44,909 nt of DNA. Source: Chthoniobacter flavus. Lineage in GTDB: Bacteria > Verrucomicrobiota > Verrucomicrobiia > Chthoniobacterales > Chthoniobacteraceae. Below the pieces are notes generated by a model that had not been told where the DNA came from, ran no database searches, and worked only from the letters and a program-made list of their open reading frames with translations. Shown here in pieces: positions 17,972 to 25,112 of this stretch; the stretch's first letter is position 1; the number at the start of each line of letters is the position of its first letter. The stretch is taken from the NCBI GenBank assembly GCA_945861435.1, contig CAMAUX010000045.1, positions 1-44,909 of the forward strand, given 5' to 3'. The position numbers and the translations under genes were made by a program.

Positions 17972-19192
17972 TCACTCCGCCTGCGCCTGATCGCGGACCT
18001 GTGCCGGAGTTTGCTTGATCTCGGCTTTGAAGACCACACCCATGTATTCTTGATGGCGGAAGCCGCAGCGCTCAGCGATGTCGGCCAGGGTAAGCTGGGT
18101 GTCGAGGAGCAGGCGCTGGGCGGCGATGACGCGTTGTGTGATGAGTTCCTGATTGATCGTTCGGCCAAGGGCCGCACGAAAGCGACGTTGAAGCACGCTG
18201 CGTGACGCCCCAACGAGCGCCGCGATCTCATCAACGCGGATGGCATTGCAAACGCGCTCGCGGATGATGTGCAGGACTTTGGCGACCAGCTCGTCCTCGA
18301 CGGCAAGTGTGTCGGTGGACTGGCGCGTGACGGTTCTCTTGGGTGGTGTCAGAGTGCGCGCGGGCACACGCTTCTTGCCCCGCATCATCTGGTCGAGCAA
18401 TCGCGCGGCTTCGTAGCCGACGAGGGCATGATTGGGCCAGACGCTGCTCAGCGGCGGATGGCAGATGTTGCAAAGCAGCTGGTCGTTGTCCACGCCGATC
18501 ACGGCGACCTCATCCGGCACGCGCACGCCCCCGCGGCGGCAGGCTGCAAGCACATGACCGGCACGATGATCGCTGCATACCATGACGCCAGCGGGCTTCG
18601 GCAAGCCGCCAATCCAACGGGCGAGATCCTGCTGATGCACCTCCCACGACTCATCATGCGCCTGACGCGCACACACACGGCGCACGCTCGTCGCGTAGCC
18701 ATGCCGCTTCACATGCCCGACGAAGGCGCGCTCACGAGCCGCAGACCAGTTCCGCTCCTCAATACCGAAAAAGGCGAAGTGTTTGAAGCCACGCACGATG
18801 AGATGCTCGGCGGCCATCACGCCAATGGCCTCGTCATCGACGTGCACGAGCGGAAAACCGGCGTCCGGAACCACGCCAAGCACATCCACCACGGGAAGTT
18901 TTGCCCGCCGAAGTGCGGCGGCCATCGCTGGAGTAAAAACGCGGGCGATGACACCTTGGCCTTTCCAGTTTTTCAGCCAATGCGGCAACTCCTGATCAAT
19001 GCTCCGGGCCTCGTGAAAAAGCAGCCAGGGCCCGTGCTCACGCACGTAACGGGCGATGCCCATGAGGATGTCGCGTCCACTGCCAAAGGAAGTCTCCACC
19101 ACCAAAGCGACTTGTGGCGGCTCCGATTGGCAAACGTCGCCACCTGCATCATTTCGAGAGGCTTGTTTCAAGGAGGGACGTCGGACTGGCAT
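17972..19192 (-). CDS. XylR-type regulator: sugar-binding domain fused to AraC helix-turn-helix
   Basis: Protein of 406 residues. The N-terminal two thirds (about 25-300) resemble LacI/periplasmic sugar-binding domains: VALVVETSFGSGRDILMGI, DDEAIGVMAAEHLI and EVAVIGVDNDQLLCN. The C-terminal domain (about 315-400) is an AraC-type double helix-turn-helix with VDEIAALVGASRSVLQRRF and LADIAERCGFRHQEYMGVVF. This architecture is that of XylR of Escherichia coli, which activates sugar-use genes when bound to the sugar; it is common in Verrucomicrobiota and Planctomycetota. The gene is divergent from the glycosidase-like gene, the probable target. Its plus-strand composition lacks the C excess of most of the window. 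The sugar is unknown. Confidence 0.9.
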   Translation of the reverse strand: MPVRRPSLKQASRNDAGGDVCQSEPPQVALVVETSFGSGRDILMGIARYVREHGPWLLFHEARSIDQELPHWLKNWKGQGVIARVFTPAMAAALRRAKLPVVDVLGVVPDAGFPLVHVDDEAIGVMAAEHLIVRGFKHFAFFGIEERNWSAARERAFVGHVKRHGYATSVRRVCARQAHDESWEVHQQDLARWIGGLPKPAGVMVCSDHRAGHVLAACRRGGVRVPDEVAVIGVDNDQLLCNICHPPLSSVWPNHALVGYEAARLLDQMMRGKKRVPARTLTPPKRTVTRQSTDTLAVEDELVAKVLHIIRERVCNAIRVDEIAALVGASRSVLQRRFRAALGRTINQELITQRVIAAQRLLLDTQLTLADIAERCGFRHQEYMGVVFKAEIKQTPAQVRDQAQAE

Positions 19193-19368
19193 GAGTTCGG
19201 ATCTAATGCTAGTTCGACCCGATATCTATATAAATAGACCGGATCCCTCTTTGCAGAAGAAAGCAGCGTGTGGCTTGATGATCTTGTCGCCGATGGAGAC
19301 CAGCCCGCTTCCCCTCTCGCTCAGCTATCAAGGAGCCTCCATCTCAGTTCATCAATCTATCCGCCGCC
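19193..19368. promoter_or_regulatory. divergent promoter region between regulator and glycosidase-like gene
   Basis: This 176-bp gap separates two divergent genes, so both promoters and the regulator's operator should lie here. It contains an AT-rich block, gatatctatataaatag, at 19221-19237, unusual in this sequence and suited to a -10 region in either direction. I could not identify a convincing -35 partner or a clear inverted-repeat operator. Confidence 0.45.
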
Positions 19369-21240
19369 ATGGACATCACTTCCGCAAAAATATCCGTTCT
19401 GATCAGCATGCTGGCCGTCCTTTGTTCCCCGCCTGCGCAAGCGGTGCCGCCACCCAGTTCGTTTGGTGTCTGGGATCGGGGCGACAAGTTCCACCAGAGT
19501 GAGTATCTCTTTCTGAAAGGGTTGGCATTCACCCAATCCTGGGCAGAGGTGGAAAAGAAACCGGGCGTTTTTGATTGGACCACCCTGGATCAGGCCTTGA
19601 AGAAGGCGGCCGAAAGCCGCCAGTTCCTCTACCTTTCGCTGAACGTCGGTCCCGATGCGCCAAAGTGGATCTATGAAAATGGCGTCCCCGCCGTGAAGGC
19701 CGACAGCCAAATTCACGACAGCTGGCCTCAGTATCCTTTCTACGCATCCCCGCAATACAAGGCGTTCTGCCAGCGATTGATCACGGAGTTCGGGAACCAC
19801 ATCCGTGGCTGCTCGAAGGAGATGCAAGAGCACATTGCTTTCATTCAGGTGAAAACGGGCTGCACGGGCGATGAATGCGCCTACAAGGGCAATGTCATCG
19901 ACAAACAGTACGACCTGCCAATGACATCCGATGCGTGGCGGGAGTTCCGGTTGTGGACGTTCGATGTGTATGTGAAGACCTTCCAATCACCTGCCGACCA
20001 CCCCCGGATCGCGTTGATGTTCAACAACGTGTCGCCCGATGCTGATGCAGCCGAGAAGAAGGATTTTGCGAAGGAGTGGGAATGGGTGATGGCGAACGCC
20101 AAAGGCGGCCTCGGAATTAAGATCGCCGGCAGCGGGCGCGGCCACCATTTGAGTGGCGAGCGCAGCAAGATCCAAACGTGGCAGCATCGGCTCATCGCCG
20201 CGCAAGGCACACCGCTGTTTGCCCGCTCGGAGATGGATCAGACTTGGACGCGTGCATGGTATCAGCTGAACGTGCCTCTCAGCTTCTATTGGGGCGCGCT
20301 CACCGGCCTGCAAGGCGGGCAAAGCATCTGGGATATCAGCGCGAGCGCGATGGAGGCCTGCAAGCAGCAGGGCTTCGATTACTCCTTCCACTTCTTCAAC
20401 CGTTACGCAGGGCAGATCCAACCACAGACAGCCACCGATGCCTTCTGCGCGCTGCACAAGGGATTGGATGCCGCGGACACCAAAGCGTATCCAGAGGACA
20501 AGTTCGGCGAGGCCAGCAAGCACAATGCTCAGCGCATGCTGAAGATCTGCGCCACTTATGCAAAGTATGGCGCTGCGGTGGATGACCAGAACGCCCTGCT
20601 GCTCAGCCAGGTGCGCCAGCGCGACACGCAGACAGGATTCAACGACGTGGGCTGGGACATCTGGCCCGACAACTACGGACGCTTCCTCTACCAGATCGAC
20701 CCCGATGAAACATCAATTGCGCTCTGGCGCGTGGGCGGCCCGATCACCAAGACCTCGTCCATCTACTCCCGCTTTGCGCGCGGCTTTGAGCACGCGTCAG
20801 GCAAGAACGCGATGCATTTCAAACTGCACGACGGCTTCGTTGAAGGCACCGGGCCGAAGGTGATGACAATCACGATCCTCTGGTATGATGGAACCGCGGG
20901 CTCCACCTGGAAACTCGACTACGATGCAGGCATGTCAGCCATGAAAACCGCGCTGAACATCACCGGCAAAGGCGACCACCTCTGGCATCATGAGCGCGTC
21001 ATCATCGAGGATGCCGTGCTGCGTCAGGGCGGAATCAAGGGCGCGGACTTGGCCCTCGTGAACACCGATGCCAAAGACGACATCTTCAGCCTGATCGAAG
21101 TCCATCGCGGCAGATTGGAAACACCTCCGGTCCTGCCTCCAACTGATTTCAAAGTATCGAACGAACCACCCAAGCCACCCAAGGCGGACAAAACCGAAAA
21201 AGTGAAGCAGCGAAACAAAAAGCCAGAAGGCGCCCGCTGA
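19369..21240 (+). CDS. secreted glycoside hydrolase-like protein (TIM-barrel type)
   Basis: Protein of 623 residues with a signal peptide (about 1-25, ending PPAQA). The segment FTQSWAEVEKKPGVFDWTTL near residue 55 resembles the start of barrel domains of GH42, GH5 or GH35 glycosidases, in which a W..(E)..pG.FDW..LD pattern is frequent; next comes YLSLNVGPDAPKW. FIQVKTGCTGDE is a possible site of the acid/base Glu, and SEMDQTW a possible second one, both unproven. The C-terminus after about residue 590 is a Pro/Lys-rich tail. I cannot assign a family with confidence. The divergent XylR-type regulator and the neighbouring SGNH esterase relic suggest breakdown of a plant or algal polysaccharide. 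Confidence 0.62.
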   Translation: MDITSAKISVLISMLAVLCSPPAQAVPPPSSFGVWDRGDKFHQSEYLFLKGLAFTQSWAEVEKKPGVFDWTTLDQALKKAAESRQFLYLSLNVGPDAPKWIYENGVPAVKADSQIHDSWPQYPFYASPQYKAFCQRLITEFGNHIRGCSKEMQEHIAFIQVKTGCTGDECAYKGNVIDKQYDLPMTSDAWREFRLWTFDVYVKTFQSPADHPRIALMFNNVSPDADAAEKKDFAKEWEWVMANAKGGLGIKIAGSGRGHHLSGERSKIQTWQHRLIAAQGTPLFARSEMDQTWTRAWYQLNVPLSFYWGALTGLQGGQSIWDISASAMEACKQQGFDYSFHFFNRYAGQIQPQTATDAFCALHKGLDAADTKAYPEDKFGEASKHNAQRMLKICATYAKYGAAVDDQNALLLSQVRQRDTQTGFNDVGWDIWPDNYGRFLYQIDPDETSIALWRVGGPITKTSSIYSRFARGFEHASGKNAMHFKLHDGFVEGTGPKVMTITILWYDGTAGSTWKLDYDAGMSAMKTALNITGKGDHLWHHERVIIEDAVLRQGGIKGADLALVNTDAKDDIFSLIEVHRGRLETPPVLPPTDFKVSNEPPKPPKADKTEKVKQRNKKPEGAR

Positions 21241-21609
21241 TCATTCCACCCCCACGCCACCCGCACAAACTCTGGCGCGAGGCCTTTCCAGAAAGGCTCT
21301 CCGTTGGCAGGAGCGCCAAAGCAGGCACAAAAGCCAAACTGGTCGATTTCGCACCCGCTGTAACGCAACGCGGCTATGCACCCCCCTCCCTCGTACGTAC
21401 GCAAAAAGGAAATCCTTATCAGTTGAGCCCACCCTCCCAACGCCCTTGTCAAAACTCACCAGGAGCAATGGGGCGCGTATAGAACTCCCTCCGAAACGAT
21501 CACCTGCGAAAGAAAACAGCCCCTTCCACTAAGGCCGCGCCACACGCATGCGACTCAACGCATGCACAGTTGTAACCCTGCGACCCAACCGGATGCGGGC
21601 CGCCCCGTA
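21241..21609. other. gene-free stretch between the glycosidase-like gene and the cytochrome
   Basis: I see no convincing gene in these 369 bases. Open frames on the minus strand overlap the preceding gene and have no recognisable features. The only structure noticed is the hairpin at 21281-21298. Composition changes back to C-rich here, so this may mark the right border of the accessory island. Confidence 0.5.
21281..21298 (+). terminator. possible terminator hairpin after the glycosidase-like gene
   Basis: gcctttccagaaaggc makes a 6-bp stem with a four-base loop, 41 bp after the stop codon. No T-run follows, so it is weak as an intrinsic terminator. Confidence 0.35.
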
Positions 21610-21981
21610 TTACTTGCCCTTGTGCTCGCTGTGGCAGGCCTTGCACGCCACGGCTTCCTTGTAAGCCTCAGCCGCACCCGGCTTCTTCGCCGCCACATCC
21701 TGCGTGGCCGAAACCAACTTCGCCCACTTCTGCTTGAAAGCCTCGTGATCACCCTTCGGCGGCTTCGCATCTCCCACCGCCAGATACGCCTCCAACACCT
21801 TCTTCACCTCCTCCTCGGTAGCAGTCCCCTCCACAATCTTCTCCCCAAGCTTCTTCTCACCCTTGGGCGCCTTGTGCGCCAGTTTCATCGCGTGCTCGAT
21901 CGGATCCGCCGCAACACCGCTCAGAGTCATCGACGCCAGCGCTGCCATCACGGCAAAGGGAAACAGGGGGGTGGTTTTCAT
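21610..21981 (-). CDS. secreted monohaem c-type cytochrome, c'-like
   Basis: Protein of 123 residues with a signal peptide (about 1-25, SGVAA) and one haem-binding motif, Cys-Lys-Ala-Cys-His, in the last 15 residues (ACKACHSEHKGK). The mature chain is helical and lysine-rich. A C-terminal CxxCH in a small helical bundle is the layout of class II cytochromes (c' and c556), so it is probably a periplasmic electron carrier or gas-binding protein. It is monocistronic or leads nothing: the next gene upstream on the same strand is the DUF1080 gene, 78 bp away, so they may share a transcript. Confidence 0.78.
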   Translation of the reverse strand: MKTTPLFPFAVMAALASMTLSGVAADPIEHAMKLAHKAPKGEKKLGEKIVEGTATEEEVKKVLEAYLAVGDAKPPKGDHEAFKQKWAKLVSATQDVAAKKPGAAEAYKEAVACKACHSEHKGK

Positions 21982-22059
21982 AAAGTTGAACCCCCGCCCT
22001 TAGCTCCATGCCCACCTCTGAGTAAAGCCCAATCCCACCCCACGCCCCCGGGCCACCGC

Positions 22060-22803
22060 TCACTTCTTGGCCCCGCCCTCCCTCGCCTTTGCCTTTGCCT
22101 TCAGCATCTGCTCCACGCGCGCCCTTTCCTTCTCCAACGCCGCAGCCGGCACAGGCATCGGCTCCAACCGCGAACGCTCCAACACCTCCGCCTTACCAAT
22201 CTCGCGCAGACACACGTTGCGAAACCACACCGCCGCACCGTGATCCTGCAGCCACAACCTGCCGCCTCGCGCCCCGAGGTCCGCACCACGAATCCGTAGC
22301 AACTCCACCTCCGCCGCCCAGCGCGCATCGGTGTAATCAAAATCCACCACCTTCTCCCCATTCAGCCAGTGCTGGATCACCGTCCCCTTGCACACCACAC
22401 GCCCCTCGTTCCACTCCCCCACTGGCCGCGTCGCATCCCGGCACGGCGCCATACAAAAGAAAAGCGACGCCGCACTCTGCCTCGGATTCTCCCCATACGG
22501 ACTCCCGCCGTTATCCAGCACCTGATACTCGTACTGCCCCGGCCGATAATACACCCCGCTGTTGCAGCCCGCGGAAACCTTCCACTCAAAGCGCAGCTCA
22601 AAATCATCCGGCACCGTCCGCATCGTGTACGTAAGAGGCCCGCCGGACGCCTTCCGATAAAACGCCCCGTCCTCGATCACCCAGTTCCCCTTCTGCTCCC
22701 AGCCAGCAAACGTGCGCCCGTCACACAAGGACTCAAAGCCTTCACCCGCGAAAAGAGACGCCACGCATCCGAATCCCACCACGAAAAGCAAGGGCAAGCG
22801 CAT
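22060..22803 (-). CDS. secreted DUF1080 (3-keto-disaccharide hydrolase-like) protein
   Basis: Protein of 247 residues with a signal peptide (1-19, ending LFAGE). It belongs to the DUF1080 family of concanavalin-like beta-sandwiches: LCDGRTFAGWEQKGNWVIED at the N-terminus, NSGVYYRPGQYEYQVLDNGG in the middle and GRLWLQDHGAAVWFRNV at the end. The family is greatly expanded in Planctomycetota and Verrucomicrobiota, and some members hydrolyse 3-keto-glycosides. The last 45 residues are a charged, lysine- and alanine-rich helix, an addition that could be a coiled coil. It is divergent from the lactate permease gene with 112 bp between. Confidence 0.86.
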   Translation of the reverse strand: MRLPLLFVVGFGCVASLFAGEGFESLCDGRTFAGWEQKGNWVIEDGAFYRKASGGPLTYTMRTVPDDFELRFEWKVSAGCNSGVYYRPGQYEYQVLDNGGSPYGENPRQSAASLFFCMAPCRDATRPVGEWNEGRVVCKGTVIQHWLNGEKVVDFDYTDARWAAEVELLRIRGADLGARGGRLWLQDHGAAVWFRNVCLREIGKAEVLERSRLEPMPVPAAALEKERARVEQMLKAKAKAREGGAKK

Positions 22804-22915
22804 CCCGCATCCCTACCCCAAGCGCGCCCCTCCCGTCCACGCTTCCCGGCACTCGCCACAAGCTTGCCGCCCACGCATACACGCTCCATAAACCGCCCCC
22901 ACCCCTTTCTCCACA

Positions 22916-24553
22916 ATGACCTGGCAACAATCCTACGACCCCCTCGGCAGCACCGGATCATCGGCCCTGCTCGCCTCCCTCCCCATCCTCCTTCTCCTCG
23001 CCCTGCTCGGCGGCTTCCACTGGCAGGCCCACCGCGCCGCAGCTCTCTCCCTCGCCTCCGCCCTCACCCTTGCCATCGCCGGATTCCACATGCCTGCTCC
23101 CATGGCCCTCTGCGCCGCGGGCTACGGCGCCCTCTTCGGCCTCTTCCCCATCGGATGGATCGTCCTCAACGCCCTCTTCCTCTACCAACTCTCCGTGGAA
23201 ACCGGTGAGTTCGAATCCCTCAAAAACCAAATCGCACGCCTCTCCGACGACCGCCGCATCCAAACCCTCCTCATCGCCTTCTGCTTCGGCGCCTTCATCG
23301 AAGGCTGCGCCGGCTTCGGAGCTCCCGTCGCCATCTGTGGCGCCATGCTCCTCGGCCTCGGTTTCAAACCCATGGAAGCCGCCGTCCTCGCGCTCATTGG
23401 CAACACCGCACCGGTCGCCTTCGGCTCCGTCGGCATCCCTCTCACCACGCTGAGCTCCGTCACCGGCCTCGACCTCCAAGCCCTCTCTGCCATGACGGGC
23501 CGCCAGCTCCCTGTTTTCTCCCTCCTCATCCCCTTCTGGCTCATCGCCGTCCAAGCGGGCTGGCGCGCCATGCTCCAAGTCTGGCCCGCCTGCCTCACGT
23601 GCGGCGCCGCATTCGCACTCACCCAATGCGCCATGAGCAACCTGCACGGACCATGGCTCGTCGACACCGCAAGCGCGCTCGTCGCCATGGCCGCCCTCGT
23701 CATCCTCCTCCGCCTCTGGCGCCCATCCCCCTCTCACACCGCCCCTGCCATCACCCCCAACCCAAACCACCGCCCCCCCACGCCCTTGCGCGCATGGACC
23801 CCGTGGATCCTCCTCACCGCCTTCGTCGCCCTCTGGAGCCTCCCCGCATGGAAGGCCACCCTCAACTCCCTCGCATCCCCAAAATTCCCCATCCCCTCCC
23901 TCCACCTCGCCGTATTCAAAATGCCCCCGGTGTCTCCCGCACCCGAACCTGAAAAGGCCGAGTTCCTCCTCAACTGGCTCTCCGCCACGGGCACCGCTCT
24001 CCTGCTCGCGGGAATCTGTGCCGGCCTCCTCCTCGGGCTTCGCCCAGCAGCCCTCGCACGCATCTACGCACACACCCTGTGGCGCGTCCGCATTTCCCTG
24101 CTCACCATCTCCCTCATGCTCGCCCTGGGCTTCACCACCAAATACTCAGGCACCGACACCGCCATCGGCCTCGCCTTCGCCCAGACAGGCACATGGTTCC
24201 CCTTCTTTTCCCCGATTCTGGGCTGGCTCGGAGTCGCCCTCACCGGAAGCGACACCTCCTCCAACGTCCTCTTCGGCAACCTCCAAAAAACCACCGCCGA
24301 ACAACTTGGCATCTCCCCCATCCTCACCGCCGCCGCCAACACCTCCGGCGGCGTCATGGGCAAGATGATCGACGCCCAAAGCATCGTGGTCGCAAGCATC
24401 GCCACCGGTTCACACGGCGACCCCCCCACCGCAGGCGCCATCCTCCGAAGAGTCTTCTGGCACAGCTTCGCCCTCGCCCTCCTCATGGGAATCCTTGTCT
24501 GGCTCCAAGCCACCGTGTTCCCCTGGATCATTCCTACCGTCCACACGCCTTAG
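22916..24553 (+). CDS. lctP: L-lactate permease (LctP/LldP family)
   Basis: Membrane protein of 545 residues with about twelve to fourteen hydrophobic segments. The family signature is clear in AFCFGAFIEGCAGFGAPVAI, ALIGNTAPVAFGSVGIPLTTL, GWLGVALTGSDTSSNVLFGNLQ, and ANTSGGVMGKMIDAQSI. These transporters import L- or D-lactate and glycolate with protons. The gene is alone on the plus strand; no lactate dehydrogenase genes (lutABC, lldD) lie next to it. Starts at ATG 22916 after tttctccaca, again with no Shine-Dalgarno. A GC-rich hairpin follows the stop. Confidence 0.95.
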   Translation: MTWQQSYDPLGSTGSSALLASLPILLLLALLGGFHWQAHRAAALSLASALTLAIAGFHMPAPMALCAAGYGALFGLFPIGWIVLNALFLYQLSVETGEFESLKNQIARLSDDRRIQTLLIAFCFGAFIEGCAGFGAPVAICGAMLLGLGFKPMEAAVLALIGNTAPVAFGSVGIPLTTLSSVTGLDLQALSAMTGRQLPVFSLLIPFWLIAVQAGWRAMLQVWPACLTCGAAFALTQCAMSNLHGPWLVDTASALVAMAALVILLRLWRPSPSHTAPAITPNPNHRPPTPLRAWTPWILLTAFVALWSLPAWKATLNSLASPKFPIPSLHLAVFKMPPVSPAPEPEKAEFLLNWLSATGTALLLAGICAGLLLGLRPAALARIYAHTLWRVRISLLTISLMLALGFTTKYSGTDTAIGLAFAQTGTWFPFFSPILGWLGVALTGSDTSSNVLFGNLQKTTAEQLGISPILTAAANTSGGVMGKMIDAQSIVVASIATGSHGDPPTAGAILRRVFWHSFALALLMGILVWLQATVFPWIIPTVHTP

Positions 24554-25112
24554 CCCGGCCGCCGTTCCCAAGAACGGCCGTATCAGACTGCATCCCACAG
24601 GCTTGCCGGACACCAACGGCGGCCCCCCTCGCGCAAGTCGCCCCCCACCCAGCAGCGATTTTATTTCGCGCGGATACCGCCCTCAACCAGCACGGGCGCG
24701 CAGTCATTCACAGCCGCCATCCTTCTGCACCGAAAGCACCCTCGGCATGCGGGACCGGGGCAACTCCAGAGCACCCACAAAACATTCGCCAACCCCGCCG
24801 ACCGCCAAAGGTTGACTGCCTGCAGCCGACAACTGCACCGCTCACCCTCCGGGGCCCGTACCCACTCGACATCCGGAAGAGACGCAGGGGACGAACCCGA
24901 CTGCCAAGCATCCCTACATCTTGATCAAGTCCGCAGGATGACCGACCTCTCTCTTGCCTCAGGAATGGAATGCCTTTCGAGACTCCGGACCCCCTCAGAC
25001 CACCGCCATCCGTATCTACCGGCGGCTTGTTGAACGCCGTGGTGAAGTTCCAAACAGCCCAAAACACGTGAATGGACACCCCGGACATGAGCCCTCCGAC
25101 GGCTACCGACGT
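24554..25112. other. 559-bp gene-free stretch between lctP and the FtsX-type permease gene
   Basis: Two genes converge on this stretch. Apart from a hairpin at its left end I find no supported feature. Open frames occur on both strands but show no domain, signal or codon pattern typical of the neighbours. A T-loop-like ttcgaga at 24977-24983 does not have the flanking stem of a tRNA. A decayed gene or a small RNA remains possible. Confidence 0.5.
24561..24578 (+). terminator. hairpin after the lactate permease gene
   Basis: gccgttc and gaacggc form a perfect 7-bp stem with loop ccaa, 8 bases after the stop codon. It is a good candidate for the end of the lctP transcript, although no T-run follows. 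Confidence 0.45.

Noticed and set aside
21024-21452. Minus-strand frame over the end of the glycosidase-like gene and the following gap
   Set aside because: Most of it is antisense to the gene; the rest has no feature beyond chance.
22958-24073. Acidic open frame of about 370 codons opposite the lactate permease
   Set aside because: Acid-rich antisense of a membrane protein gene; the permease is unmistakable.
24977-24983. T-loop-like ttcgaga suggesting a tRNA
   Set aside because: The flanking bases do not form the T-stem, and no acceptor or anticodon stems could be built around it.
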